Shown here: in pieces, positions 18,038 to 26,884 of the stretch
How positions within the stretch are numbered: the first letter of the stretch is position 1
Layout: the number at the start of each line of letters is the position of its first letter
Assembly: GCF_018860755.1 (NCBI RefSeq)
Contig: NZ_JAHKPW010000056.1
Span: 1-44,792 of the forward strand
Direction of reading: 5' to 3'
Source: Colwellia sp. D2M02
GTDB taxonomy: Bacteria; Pseudomonadota; Gammaproteobacteria; Enterobacterales; Alteromonadaceae
DNA: 44,792 bases
Position numbers and translations under genes: made by a program
The notes under the pieces: generated by a model
The model's input: the letters and a program-made list of their open reading frames with translations, nothing else
Databases searched by the model: none
What the model was told of the DNA's origin: nothing

Positions 18038-19450
18038 CTAGCTATTCGCAATACGCTCTTCAACTACAACTAATGCTTGGTCAATACGAGCAAGCACTTT
18101 GTCTTTATCTAATAACGCTAAGGTAATATCAAGCGATGGAGAATTACCACCACCAGTAGCGGCAACACGTAATGGCATACCCACTTTACCCATTCCTACT
18201 TCTAACTCAGTAGCGGTATCATTAATTGCCGCATGAATTAATGCCGGCTCCCATGCACTTAACCCAGCTAATTTTGCTTTGACTAAAATTAATGGCTCTT
18301 TTACCACGGGACGTAAATGTTTTTTAACTGATGTTGCATCTAACTCACTAAAATCTTCATAAAAGTAACGAGAAATTTGCGCCATTTCTTTTAACGTTTT
18401 AACGCGATCGGCTTGAATTTTTACAATTTCAGCCAAGGCTGGGCCATTATCTGTATTAATACCTTGATCTTTCATATGCCACTCAAGGTGAGTTGCTACA
18501 TACTCTGGATCCATGGTTTTCATGTAATGTTGGTTTACCCAAATAAGCTTGTCGGTGTTAAAACCAGACGCGGCACGGTTACAGTCTTTAAGGTCAAATA
18601 ATTCAATCATTTCTTCACGAGAAAAAATTTCTTTATCACCATGTGACCAACCTAAGCGCACTAAATAGTTAAGTAATGCTTCAGGTAAATAACCTTCATC
18701 ACGGTATTGCATAACACTAACAGCACCGTGACGTTTAGATAAACGTTTACCGTCATCACCTAAAATCATAGGAATGTGTGCATATTCAGGAATAGTTGCA
18801 CCTAATGCCGCTAAAATATTAATTTGCTTAGGAGTGTTACTAATATGGTCATCACCACGCACAACGTGAGTTACTTTCATATCCCAGTCGTCAACCACAA
18901 CGGTTAAGTTATAGGTTGGTGTGCCATCTGAACGTGCGATAATTAAATCATCAAGCTGTTCATTACTAATAGTTATGTCGCCTTTAACCATATCTTTAAT
19001 AACAACATTACCCTCAAGTGGGTTTTTAAAACGAATAACATAAGGTAAATCCGTTGGGTGATCTGTACGTTCACGCCATAAACCATTGTACTTTTCAATT
19101 TCACCTTTAGCTTTTGCTTCCTCACGCATCGCTTCAACTTCTTCTGCGGTGCTATAACAACGGTAAGCATTACCAGAGGCTAATAATTGTTCAATCACTT
19201 CTTTGTAACGATCAAAACGTTTGGTTTGAAAGTAAGGGCCATGGGTCCATTTTAGATCTAACCAGTTCATACCATCCATAATGGCATCAACAGACGCTTG
19301 TGTTGAGCGCTCTAAATCGGTGTCTTCAATACGTAAAATGAAGTCCCCACCATTTTTTTGAGCATAAAGCCAGCTATATAAGGCTGTACGAGCGCCACCA
19401 ACGTGAAGGTAACCTGTAGGACTTGGTGCAAAACGAGTAGTTAATGTCAT
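18038..19450 (-). CDS. gltX: Glutamyl-tRNA synthetase
   Basis: A 470-residue class I synthetase that charges tRNA-Glu with glutamate. It has the N-terminal [22 protein letters not shown] (HIGH-like motif), the glutamate-site segment [11 protein letters not shown], and the KMSKS-equivalent [12 protein letters not shown]. Length fits E. coli GltX (471). The reading frame is open for 28 further codons upstream, but the conserved family start is the ATG at 19450, preceded by a GAG ribosome binding site. The tRNA-Val array lies upstream; in E. coli gltX is likewise next to the valU tRNA-Val genes. Confidence 0.95.
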   Translation of the reverse strand: MTLTTRFAPSPTGYLHVGGARTALYSWLYAQKNGGDFILRIEDTDLERSTQASVDAIMDGMNWLDLKWTHGPYFQTKRFDRYKEVIEQLLASGNAYRCYSTAEEVEAMREEAKAKGEIEKYNGLWRERTDHPTDLPYVIRFKNPLEGNVVIKDMVKGDITISNEQLDDLIIARSDGTPTYNLTVVVDDWDMKVTHVVRGDDHISNTPKQINILAALGATIPEYAHIPMILGDDGKRLSKRHGAVSVMQYRDEGYLPEALLNYLVRLGWSHGDKEIFSREEMIELFDLKDCNRAASGFNTDKLIWVNQHYMKTMDPEYVATHLEWHMKDQGINTDNGPALAEIVKIQADRVKTLKEMAQISRYFYEDFSELDATSVKKHLRPVVKEPLILVKAKLAGLSAWEPALIHAAINDTATELEVGMGKVGMPLRVAATGGGNSPSLDITLALLDKDKVLARIDQALVVVEERIANS

Positions 19451-19576
19451 AGAAATCTCAATATGAATAACTAAAGCCAACAATAAACTGACATTAGTGA
19501 AATTAGAATATATAAATTGGCTGCATTTTAACATTGAGCTCAGTTAAATTCACCATTTAGATGTAATTAACCTAAA

Positions 19577-19614
19577 CTCAAAATAATACTCCGTCTCAAG
19601 TAGTTATTTTGGAG
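19577..19614 (-). terminator. Inverted repeat between tRNA-Val array and gltX, possible terminator
   Basis: CTCAAAATAATACT and AGTAGTTATTTTGGAG are imperfect inverted copies around an 8-base loop. It lies just downstream of the last tRNA-Val. It lacks a clean T run, so termination is only possible. Confidence 0.4.
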
Positions 19615-19736
19615 AATAATAGAGCTAGATTCATTTGAAATATGGCGATTATTGCCACATAAGTTCGACATTAGGTGTATTTTAAAAAATACTGTGAAAT
19701 CAGAGGAGAGGTATAACTTGAATAGCTAATTAAGAT

Positions 19737-19812
19737 TGGTGGACGATACTGGGCTTGAACCAGTGACCCCCGCCTTGTAAGGGCGGTGCTCTCCCAACTG
19801 AGCTAATCGTCC
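19737..19812 (-). tRNA. tRNA-Val(UAC), copy 6 in transcription order
   Basis: 76 nt cloverleaf: acceptor GGACGAT, D-arm GCTCAGTTGGGAGAGC, anticodon loop CTTACAA (anticodon UAC, codon GUA), T-arm with TTCAAGC, encoded ACCA end. Confidence 0.97.
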
Positions 19813-19928
19813 GATATGTTTATCAATCTATTTAGACTTCCTTGAAAAGAAGTGGCGGACATTGCTTAGCATTAATGAGTTGAACCACATCAATTGCAAC
19901 ATTCACTTTATAGCTCATGCTATAAATT

Positions 19929-20004
19929 TGGTGGACGATACTGGGCTTGAACCAGTGACCCCCGCCTTGTAAGGGCGGTGCTCTCCCAACTGAGCTAATC
20001 GTCC
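19929..20004 (-). tRNA. tRNA-Val(UAC), copy 5
   Basis: Identical 76 nt cloverleaf with UAC anticodon and encoded CCA; second unit of the array from the left. Confidence 0.97.
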
Positions 20005-20122
20005 GATATGTTTATCAACTTATTTAGACTTCCTTGAAAAAGAAGTGGTGGACATTGCTTAGCATTAATGAGCTTGAACCACATCAATTACAACATTCAC
20101 TTTATAGTGAATGCTATAAATT

Positions 20123-20198
20123 TGGTGGACGATACTGGGCTTGAACCAGTGACCCCCGCCTTGTAAGGGCGGTGCTCTCCCAACTGAGCTAATCGTCC
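20123..20198 (-). tRNA. tRNA-Val(UAC), copy 4
   Basis: Identical 76 nt cloverleaf with UAC anticodon and encoded CCA. Confidence 0.97.
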
Positions 20199-20316
20199 GA
20201 TATTTTTATCAATTTATTTAGACTTCCTTGAAAAAGAAGTGGCGGACATTGCTTAGTATTAACGGGCTTGAATCACATCAATTGCAACATTCACTTTATA
20301 GCTAATGTTATAAATT

Positions 20317-20392
20317 TGGTGGACGATACTGGGCTTGAACCAGTGACCCCCGCCTTGTAAGGGCGGTGCTCTCCCAACTGAGCTAATCGTCC
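20317..20392 (-). tRNA. tRNA-Val(UAC), copy 3
   Basis: Identical 76 nt cloverleaf with UAC anticodon and encoded CCA. Confidence 0.97.
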
Positions 20393-20510
20393 GATATCTT
20401 TATCAATTTATTTATACTTCCATGAAGTAGAAGTGGTGGACATTGCTTATCATTAATGGGCTTAAACCACATCAATTACAACATTCACTTTATAGCTCAT
20501 GCTATAAATT

Positions 20511-20586
20511 TGGTGGACGATACTGGGCTTGAACCAGTGACCCCCGCCTTGTAAGGGCGGTGCTCTCCCAACTGAGCTAATCGTCC
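20511..20586 (-). tRNA. tRNA-Val(UAC), copy 2
   Basis: Identical 76 nt cloverleaf with UAC anticodon and encoded CCA; its spacer to copy 1 is almost identical to the spacer to copy 3. Confidence 0.97.
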
Positions 20587-20704
20587 GATATCTTTATCAA
20601 TTTATTTATACTTCCATGAAGTAGAAGTGGTGGACATTGTTTAGCATTAATGGGCTTAAACCACATCAATTACAACATTCACTTTATAGCTCATGCTATA
20701 AATT

Positions 20705-20780
20705 TGGTGGACGATACTGGGCTTGAACCAGTGACCCCCGCCTTGTAAGGGCGGTGCTCTCCCAACTGAGCTAATCGTCC
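20705..20780 (-). tRNA. tRNA-Val(UAC), copy 1 (promoter-proximal)
   Basis: Identical 76 nt cloverleaf with UAC anticodon and encoded CCA. It is the first gene after the array promoter. Confidence 0.97.
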
Positions 20781-20796
20781 ATCTCTGTGGGGGCGT

Positions 20797-20824
20797 ATTA
20801 TAGGTAGATCGAAAGTTCTGTCAA
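20797..20824 (-). promoter_or_regulatory. tRNA-Val array promoter with stringent discriminator
   Basis: On the minus strand a perfect TTGACA (20819-20824) and a perfect TATAAT (20797-20802) are 16 bases apart. They are followed by a C-rich discriminator, ACGCCCCCAC. Consensus boxes with a GC-rich discriminator mark stable-RNA promoters repressed by ppGpp. The first tRNA begins 16 bases after the -10. Confidence 0.92.
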
Positions 20825-20958
20825 CCGAAAATAATTAAAATAATTAATATTTTGCAAAAAAAAGTTTGTTTGATTTATTTTTGCGCACAACGCTATTTTT
20901 ATAGGCTAAATTAGCGTGATGTTTAATAGGTTGCAAGCCAGCTTAGGTATATATCAAT

Positions 20959-20986
20959 TGGGGACTTACCAATAAGTAAGCCCCCA
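20959..20986. other. Hairpin downstream of the DUF3313 gene
   Basis: TGGGG-CTTAC pairs with GTAAG-CCCCA across one mismatch, loop CAATAA. No T run follows on either strand, so it may be a weak terminator or an mRNA 3' end structure. Confidence 0.4.
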
Positions 20987-20995
20987 TAACTTGCT

Positions 20996-21679
20996 TTATG
21001 GGTTCTGCACTTGCTCAAACTTATTGTGAAGTGCTTTAGCCCACTTTTTAATTAACCGTTTAGCATCTGCTCGATTTGATACACGCGTAGCCCATTGATA
21101 ATAACTATCATCGCCTGCCGTTTCAGAGTCAAATACACGGACTAATATTTCACCACTAACACCATCATACAACTCTAAAAATAAGGTAGCTTCGCCAGTC
21201 TCACTGGTATAACTTTTCATATTAGTCGCAGAAACAGTATCTGGTGCATTAACATCAAGATTAATAACCGCAGGTTTAACCACCAAAGTACCTACCGTTG
21301 GCTTTTGAACTAGAGGAGAGTTTGCGTTTTGGCTAAACTCTGCTTGAAAAACCTCATCAAAGAGCTTAGCGACATCTTCTTTAATACGAATAACATCCGC
21401 ATCACTCACTCTTGTACTTAAACCTACTTGATCACGATTATAATCGCGCTTCCAGTTTTTCTTAAAAGCAACTTGACTTGGTAAAATGAGGATTGATGTA
21501 TATTGAGAAAAATCTACTTCTTCCTTTTTATAAGCAAGTGTTGAACGCGTAGCTTTCTTTAATGTCATCCCGTCCGGAGATACTTGCGGTGCTTTACTCT
21601 GATAAGTAGAACTACACCCCATAAAAAGCATTACTGATATTGCAATAACACTTACTTTTACAGCCGCTATTTTATTCAT
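20996..21679 (-). CDS. DUF3313-family lipoprotein
   Basis: A 227-residue predicted lipoprotein. A short hydrophobic signal ends in LFMGC with Cys22, followed by SSTYQSK. The body (VDFSQYTSILILPSQVAFKKNW, TLVVKPAVINLDVN, GEATLFLELYDGVSGEILVRVFD) matches the DUF3313 pattern as I know it; function is unknown. An ATG three codons upstream (21688) sits directly on the AAGG, so the second ATG, 8-10 bases after GGATGG, is the better start. It lies 90 bases downstream of the large exported protein in the same direction and is probably co-transcribed. Confidence 0.75.
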   Translation of the reverse strand: MNKIAAVKVSVIAISVMLFMGCSSTYQSKAPQVSPDGMTLKKATRSTLAYKKEEVDFSQYTSILILPSQVAFKKNWKRDYNRDQVGLSTRVSDADVIRIKEDVAKLFDEVFQAEFSQNANSPLVQKPTVGTLVVKPAVINLDVNAPDTVSATNMKSYTSETGEATLFLELYDGVSGEILVRVFDSETAGDDSYYQWATRVSNRADAKRLIKKWAKALHNKFEQVQNP

Positions 21680-21769
21680 AATAACCATCCTTTATAACAT
21701 TAATTTTATTAACATAGGTGTTAATGAAAAACCATTATGGTTAAACCCTATTCATTAAAAGAGTTTACG

Positions 21770-23953
21770 CTATCTACCACGTCTCATTTGTTGCATACGC
21801 CCTTGCCCACCACGTTGCATATTGCCCATTTGACGACCACGTAAATCTCGATTCATGCCACCTCGGTCAAACGAGCCATTGTTTCTCTTACGTATATTTT
21901 GATTATTAATCTGAGTATTTGGGCGCTTATTCTCGATGGTGCTCCAGCTTTTATTACTTCTGTTTTGCCATTGGCCATTTTCATGCCTCACAACATTACC
22001 GCGCTTATCTGCAAAAACATTATTTGCTCGTTTAGTAGTGACACGCCCTTGTTGATAATTTTTCTTAGCTTTTAGCTTGGTAGCATTACGTTGTTTATTT
22101 TCTACGCGATTATACAAATTATTATGGCGAGTGCCGACACGGCTATTAGTGAACTTATTATTGCTCACATGATTGCCAATATTGCGCTGAATATGATTTT
22201 TATTACCAATACTTACTGAATTACCAATATTGATATTGCCGTTCACATTAACATTAGTGTTATGACCACCGCGATAGCCACCATAAAAACCACCACAGCA
22301 TGGACGGTAATGGTTATGATAACCACCACCCCAGCTGACACCTACTCTAAAGAATGGTCCACCCCAGCTAACGCCAACATTCCAACCCGTCCAAGGATTA
22401 TAGCCAACATGTAATCCCCATGTTGGTGGACGAGGGTAATACCAGCCTCCTGCATAATAAGGTGGGTAATACCACCCTGTACCATAAATTGGTACACCGT
22501 AATAAGGGTAAGACCATAAATAACCTGGCGTATAGCCAACATAAACCACTTCAGGAGTAGAACTATAAACCTTCACATAAGTCGTATTATAAACTGGAGA
22601 GCTAGCAGGTATTTGTGCTATTTCTGACTCGGGTATATTATCAGCCACTTGCCATGATCCTTGGGCCTGCTCGGAAACAAACCAAACACCATTGTCTACA
22701 GCGTAATACTTCCCATTAATCTTAAGCACTTGCGCATTAGTGTTAACGGCATATTCTACTTCTGTACCTTTAATAGCCACAAACTTTGGCTGCCCGTCAT
22801 ATTCAACGGTTAGTTTTGCTTCGCTACGCTTAATTGTCGCTGTTTGTGGTATTTGCGCATCAAGTACTGCTTGCTCTGCTTCATCCGTACCAGCAACCGA
22901 AGTTCTTAAGCCGCCAATATCTGAATCGGGTGGAATATCTTTAAAGCTCTTAGGTAATTTATCCGGTCGAACAAAAGCCCAAGGACCTTTAATTGCTTTA
23001 CTTTTAAACCAACGCCCTGACAACAATAAATACATATCGCCACTACTTAGCTCACGTAGCCAAGGGGTTTCAGTATTATTCACATAAAGTAATTTACCAC
23101 CCAACAAACTGGTCCATTGCGGTTTTCCGTCTGATACTACTAGCTCGGTTGGTTTCGTAACAGTTACCACTTCAGGTACTTTTGTGACAGGCGTTGAGTC
23201 TTCCTCATTATCATCTTTTGGCATCATAGCAACTAAATCTGCTGGCGGTGTATGAGTTATATGCCATGGCCCTAGCACTTTCGTCGACTGATACCACAAA
23301 CTACCACTGGTTAAATAATAAACCTCTTTATTTTTTACCTTAACTACGGCAAATGGTGTATTTAATGCTCGTTGATATGTACTTTTTTCAATATCTTTGA
23401 ATATAGCTTCACCATCAAAGCTCAATAAAACAGCAAGCTGCTCTTTAAATAAAATATTTGGCGGATCATTTTTAATTTCAGCTAAGCTGTTACTAACCTT
23501 TTCTGCGGTTGTTAAGCTTGCCGTTAATTTCGATAAGGAAGTAGTAAAAGACGAACTCACCAACTCTGCTTCAACAAACTTGGTGAATTTCTCTTCTTGA
23601 GCGTCTTTAGAGTCAGGCCATCCTACTTTCGTGACGCTAATACCAGAGATAACTGCAGAGTCATTACTACGATCGGTAGATATAGTTGATGAAAACCAAA
23701 ACACACCGAAAATAGGCTCAGGTTTTCCGGGTAGCTCTAACGACATTGCAGCTCGACCCGTTAATATATTGCCATTAAGTTTTTCTGGTTGGGGTTGATA
23801 AACAATGATATTACCTAATTCACCGCTTAATTCTTGTGGCCAATCTATAGCAAAAGAGTAACTAGAAGCCCCTATCAACATAAAAGTGATAAATTTAAGA
23901 TAGACAAACTTTAACCAGTGCCCTCTCGTGTTGCGCTTGATCATATTTTGCAT
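21770..23953 (-). CDS. Large exported protein with GPW repeats and Gly/Tyr-, Asn-, Arg-rich tail
   Basis: I cannot name this 727-residue protein. It begins with a signal peptide (hydrophobic ~15-30, likely cleavage after SFA near residue 35). After a ~170-residue N-terminal domain, a motif of about 30 residues recurs three times: (Y/L)xxxSGxW(Y/F)xSxxxxGPWxxxxxxP near residues 211, 306 and 418, the last with GSW. A Tyr/Trp/Gly/Pro-rich stretch follows (~470-560, e.g. GVSWGGPFFRVGVSWGG), then an Asn-rich segment (NVNGNINIGNSVSIGN) and a strongly basic Arg/Gln/Gly C-terminus ending MQQMRRGR. Relatives are sometimes labelled carbohydrate-binding, without support I can see. It is the first gene of a two-gene unit with the DUF3313 lipoprotein, suggesting a joint envelope role. 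Confidence 0.7.
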   Translation of the reverse strand: MQNMIKRNTRGHWLKFVYLKFITFMLIGASSYSFAIDWPQELSGELGNIIVYQPQPEKLNGNILTGRAAMSLELPGKPEPIFGVFWFSSTISTDRSNDSAVISGISVTKVGWPDSKDAQEEKFTKFVEAELVSSSFTTSLSKLTASLTTAEKVSNSLAEIKNDPPNILFKEQLAVLLSFDGEAIFKDIEKSTYQRALNTPFAVVKVKNKEVYYLTSGSLWYQSTKVLGPWHITHTPPADLVAMMPKDDNEEDSTPVTKVPEVVTVTKPTELVVSDGKPQWTSLLGGKLLYVNNTETPWLRELSSGDMYLLLSGRWFKSKAIKGPWAFVRPDKLPKSFKDIPPDSDIGGLRTSVAGTDEAEQAVLDAQIPQTATIKRSEAKLTVEYDGQPKFVAIKGTEVEYAVNTNAQVLKINGKYYAVDNGVWFVSEQAQGSWQVADNIPESEIAQIPASSPVYNTTYVKVYSSTPEVVYVGYTPGYLWSYPYYGVPIYGTGWYYPPYYAGGWYYPRPPTWGLHVGYNPWTGWNVGVSWGGPFFRVGVSWGGGYHNHYRPCCGGFYGGYRGGHNTNVNVNGNINIGNSVSIGNKNHIQRNIGNHVSNNKFTNSRVGTRHNNLYNRVENKQRNATKLKAKKNYQQGRVTTKRANNVFADKRGNVVRHENGQWQNRSNKSWSTIENKRPNTQINNQNIRKRNNGSFDRGGMNRDLRGRQMGNMQRGGQGRMQQMRRGR

Positions 23954-23996
23954 GCAAACTACCCTGTTTTAGTGATATAAAAAGTCTTGGTACGGT

Positions 23997-24018
23997 GATA
24001 ATAATACCTATTATTATC
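23997..24018. promoter_or_regulatory. Perfect dyad, putative operator
   Basis: GATAATAATA (23997-24006) and TATTATTATC (24009-24018) are exact inverted copies separated by CC; a third half-site CTATTATC follows at 24021-24028. The site is 44 bases upstream of the large exported protein on the minus strand. The GATAAT/ATTATC hexamers recall Fur-family boxes, but the spacing differs from the 19-bp Fur consensus. Confidence 0.55.
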
Positions 24019-24173
24019 GGCTATTATCAGCTCGTTCATTTTGTATGTTATTTAGCACTATGCTAAAATCGCTACCAATTACCTTACTTTAATTAATGTT
24101 CAGGTAAACAGCAAATGACTATTAAGTATGCTGTTTATTTTATACATGAACCACCTTCCCTTTAGGACAATAA

Positions 24174-24587
24174 ATGAAAGCCCCTTTATTTGATGAAATA
24201 CTCACTATTTGCCAAGATATAGCAAATGCTTCTTCTGTTGATAATGACGAAGCAAGACTTCAAGCCTGCAAAAAACTGCAAGTGTTATGTGCAACCAATC
24301 AAAACACCCCTAATGATCACCCTTTACAATGGGAGGCTCTTGCAGACTTTACTGAAGATGGTGACCAAGCTATGGATATATACCAAATAGCTTTAGTAAC
24401 CGCAGAAAAAATGGCATTAAATACCTTTAAAGCGTCTATCACTTTAGCCATGGCACAGCGTTATCATGAATTTGAAGAAATAGAGAAAGCACAACAATAT
24501 GCGGCACAAGCTAATGAATTAGCTGGCACTATTGATGATGAAGAGCTACAAAAAGAAATTAATGATTTCTTTACAAGCATTCAATAG
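24174..24587 (+). CDS. Small acidic TPR-like protein of unknown function
   Basis: A 137-residue acidic, soluble, helical protein without signal peptide. The segment FEEIEKAQQYAAQANELAGTIDDEELQKEI resembles the end of a tetratricopeptide repeat, and earlier helices (LADFTEDGDQAMDIYQIALVTAEKM) fit a repeat partner. No enzymatic motif is seen. A TTTAGGACAATAA leader gives a ribosome binding site. It is followed after 42 bases by the S4-domain gene in the same direction, so the two may be co-transcribed. Confidence 0.7.
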   Translation: MKAPLFDEILTICQDIANASSVDNDEARLQACKKLQVLCATNQNTPNDHPLQWEALADFTEDGDQAMDIYQIALVTAEKMALNTFKASITLAMAQRYHEFEEIEKAQQYAAQANELAGTIDDEELQKEINDFFTSIQ

Positions 24588-24629
24588 CACTCTTTTTCAC
24601 TACCCTTTGTACCTGTTTTAGAGAACATT

Positions 24630-25103
24630 ATGACAATAAACCACTTGATGGTTGAATTAGATCACCAACCTATTGAATTATGTAAGTTATTAAAAGTTGC
24701 CAATTTAGTTGGCGGCGGCGGCGAAGCTAAAATTGTTATTAGCCAAGGCTACGTATTACTTAATGGTGAAGTAGAATATCAAAAACGTAAAAAGATATAC
24801 CATGAAGACGTTATTGAGTTTAATGGCGACTTACTGCAAGTGATAGTAAATGAAGATTTAGCTAATCAAGATTTTTCTGATGAGTCGAATGAATATGCAA
24901 ATACCGTTGAAAACAATGTTTCTCAATATAGCAATGCTACTGATGATTATTTTGATGTAAGCCCAGAGCCTTCAACACAACCACCTAAAAAACAGAGTGC
25001 AAATAATAAGAAACAAGCAAGTAAAAAATCGACAAACACTTCACCATTAACCGAACAAGCAATTGCGCCAACACCACGAAAAAGAAGACCTATTTCTTTT
25101 TAA
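24630..25103 (+). CDS. YbcJ-like S4-domain RNA-binding protein with C-terminal extension
   Basis: The first ~75 of 157 residues form an S4 RNA-binding fold of the YbcJ family (IELCKLLKVANLVGGGGEAKIVISQGYVLLNGE, then RKKIYHEDVIEF). E. coli YbcJ is only ~70 residues. The extra ~80 residues are low complexity, first acidic/Asn/Ser-rich, then Lys/Gln/Thr-rich, ending in TPRKRRPISF, which looks like a disordered basic RNA-binding tail. YbcJ-type proteins are thought to bind structured RNA; the target is unknown. Confidence 0.82.
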   Translation: MTINHLMVELDHQPIELCKLLKVANLVGGGGEAKIVISQGYVLLNGEVEYQKRKKIYHEDVIEFNGDLLQVIVNEDLANQDFSDESNEYANTVENNVSQYSNATDDYFDVSPEPSTQPPKKQSANNKKQASKKSTNTSPLTEQAIAPTPRKRRPISF

Positions 25104-25117
25104 ACCTCTCGTAACTT

Positions 25118-25156
25118 ATATCAATGTAGACATTTAACCGTGCTACATTGATATAA
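25118..25156. terminator. Inverted repeat between convergent genes
   Basis: TATATCAATGTAG (25118-25130) and CTACATTGATATA (25144-25156) are a perfect 13-bp inverted pair with a 13-base loop. It lies between two convergent genes and probably terminates both, although a T run is lacking. Confidence 0.55.
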
Positions 25157-25187
25157 TTTAGCTTGTGACTTTTACCACAACGTCAAG

Positions 25188-25673
25188 TTAACCAAGTACT
25201 TTTTCCCAAAACATCGCATTACCTGTTTCTTCATCTAACTCATAACCAGAGAATCCCAACTTTTTATAAGCATTTTTGGCAATAGTATTACCTTCCAAGA
25301 CCTCAAGTGTTAATTTACAGCAACCGCGTGCTCGTGATATTTTTTCAACTTCGCCAAATAACAACTGACTAATACCTAAGCCTCGGTATTCTTTTAACAC
25401 ACCACAATCATGAATATTCATCAGTGGCTTGCACTTAAAAGTAGAAAAACCTTCAATAAAGTTAATAATGCCTGCGGGTTTACCATCGACATAACAAAGC
25501 ACAGTAAAAAAATCATTACGTTTCGCTATCGTTGCGACCAAGTTTTGTTGTACTGATTGTGCGAGAGGCTCACCTCCCCCCATAGGGTCTTGCGCATAGG
25601 CATTGAGTAACATAACTAAGTCTTTGCTATGTTGTTCATTTTGGTAGTCAGCTTGAATTAACGATATTTGCAT
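25188..25673 (-). CDS. GNAT family N-acetyltransferase
   Basis: A 161-residue soluble acetyl-CoA-dependent acyltransferase. The GNAT core is visible: strand and turn in CGVLKEYRGLGISQLLFGEVEKISRARG (the R/QxxGxG/A acetyl-CoA loop as YRGLGI), then LTLEVLEGNTIAKNAYKKLGFSGYEL, the classic C-terminal motif. The acceptor substrate cannot be read from sequence. It is a single gene, convergent with the S4-domain gene and divergent from the channel gene. Confidence 0.88.
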   Translation of the reverse strand: MQISLIQADYQNEQHSKDLVMLLNAYAQDPMGGGEPLAQSVQQNLVATIAKRNDFFTVLCYVDGKPAGIINFIEGFSTFKCKPLMNIHDCGVLKEYRGLGISQLLFGEVEKISRARGCCKLTLEVLEGNTIAKNAYKKLGFSGYELDEETGNAMFWEKVLG

Positions 25674-25749
25674 TAAATACTTCCTTTATACGTACTAATT
25701 TATTAACAGTTATTTTTTAATTTTAGAGAGAGCACACTATACTCTTTAA

Positions 25750-26751
25750 ATGAATGAGATAAAGTCACCATTGTGTCGATACCAAGACCCCAATAAAAAA
25801 GGTACAGAAAACTTCTGCTGTACGGAGCAAGCCAATGACTCTGGCTTTTGTTATTGGCATGATAAATCAATTGATAAAACAGGAACAGAGGTTAAGGCAC
25901 TTTTAGAAGAATATGCCAAAAACGGTGGTTTATTACGAGGTATATATCTTACCCGTGCAAACCTAAAAGATGTCGATTTAGTCAATCATCATCAAAAACT
26001 AGGTTATGACTTTAGCTATGCCGATTTTTATCATGCAAACCTCATGGGCGGGCATTTGTTTAATATTAATTTAAATAACGCCAGTATTATGAAAGCCGAC
26101 CTGCGTGACGCTAACTTAAACTGCGCTAATTTAGAAAATACCAATATGTTAGGAGTAAAGTGGGCTGGTAGTAAGTTTGAAAATATAAAGTTTGGTAAAA
26201 AAATACGACAAGAAATTGCCGCAAAAAAGGCACAAAAGCAAAAAAACCAACGCGCCTCACTTGATTACTTAGAGCAAGCTGAGGAGATTTACCGCGATTT
26301 GCGCAAGCATTCCGAGCATGAAGGCATATTTACCTTATCAGGTTACTTTATTCAAAAAGAGTTAACAATGCGCCGCTTACAGCTCCCTCGCTTTAGCATT
26401 AAGCGCACCTTGTCTAAGCTGGTTGATATATGCTGTGGTTATGGAGAAGCGCCTTTGCGCATTATCGGTTTATCGATGGCAATTATTTTTGTTTGCGCCA
26501 TTATTTATGCTTTTACTGGTTTAAGTTATAACGGCGCGGTGCAATCTCTTAGTAGTGAACAAGATATCCAACAGAATATTAACTTCTTTTTTTCCTCTTT
26601 ATACTACTCTGTTGTTACCTTTACCACTTTAGGTTATGGCGACTTCACCCCCGTAGGTATATCCCGAGCTATTGCAGCCATAGAAGCATTTACTGGTAGT
26701 TTTACTATCGCGCTTTTTGTTGTGGTATTCGTCAAAAAGATGACCCGATAA
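25750..26751 (+). CDS. Pentapeptide-repeat / potassium-channel fusion protein
   Basis: A 333-residue inner-membrane protein. Residues 9-37 hold a Cys/His cluster (C9, C23, C24, C34, H37) that could bind a metal. Residues ~60-155 are pentapeptide repeats (LTRANLKDVDL, YADFYHANLMGG, KADLRDANLNCANLENTN) that fold as a right-handed beta helix. A charged helical linker follows. The C-terminus is a two-helix ion-channel module: TM1 ~236-262, pore with the potassium filter TLGYGD (~294), and TM2 ~305-330. It is likely a K+-selective channel gated through the cytoplasmic repeat domain; the ligand is unknown. The ribosome binding site is weak. Confidence 0.87.
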   Translation: MNEIKSPLCRYQDPNKKGTENFCCTEQANDSGFCYWHDKSIDKTGTEVKALLEEYAKNGGLLRGIYLTRANLKDVDLVNHHQKLGYDFSYADFYHANLMGGHLFNINLNNASIMKADLRDANLNCANLENTNMLGVKWAGSKFENIKFGKKIRQEIAAKKAQKQKNQRASLDYLEQAEEIYRDLRKHSEHEGIFTLSGYFIQKELTMRRLQLPRFSIKRTLSKLVDICCGYGEAPLRIIGLSMAIIFVCAIIYAFTGLSYNGAVQSLSSEQDIQQNINFFFSSLYYSVVTFTTLGYGDFTPVGISRAIAAIEAFTGSFTIALFVVVFVKKMTR

Positions 26752-26884
26752 AGACAACTTTTCATTATAGAACCTGAAAATATACCACTCGATATAAATA
26801 TTGTATTTATTGCTTTTTCATCTGAGATCCCCCTGATAGAATAGCGGCAATTTTATTATCCTATTTATTTGGAAGTCTTTAGCA

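Larger units (their letters stand above)
19737..20780 (-). repeat. Tandem array of six tRNA-Val units
   Basis: Six identical tRNA-Val genes recur every 192-194 bp. The ~117-base spacers are also close copies; the two nearest the promoter (20393-20510 and 20587-20704) differ at only a few positions. Each spacer keeps hairpin-forming segments: ACTTC/GAAGT, GTGG/CCAC (or its G-U form) and TTATAGC/GCTATAA. These could be processing signals. Confidence 0.9.

Noticed and set aside
19737..20780. Regular direct repeats as a CRISPR array
   Set aside because: The repeated 76-base unit is a complete tRNA-Val and the spacers are near-identical to each other, the opposite of CRISPR spacers.
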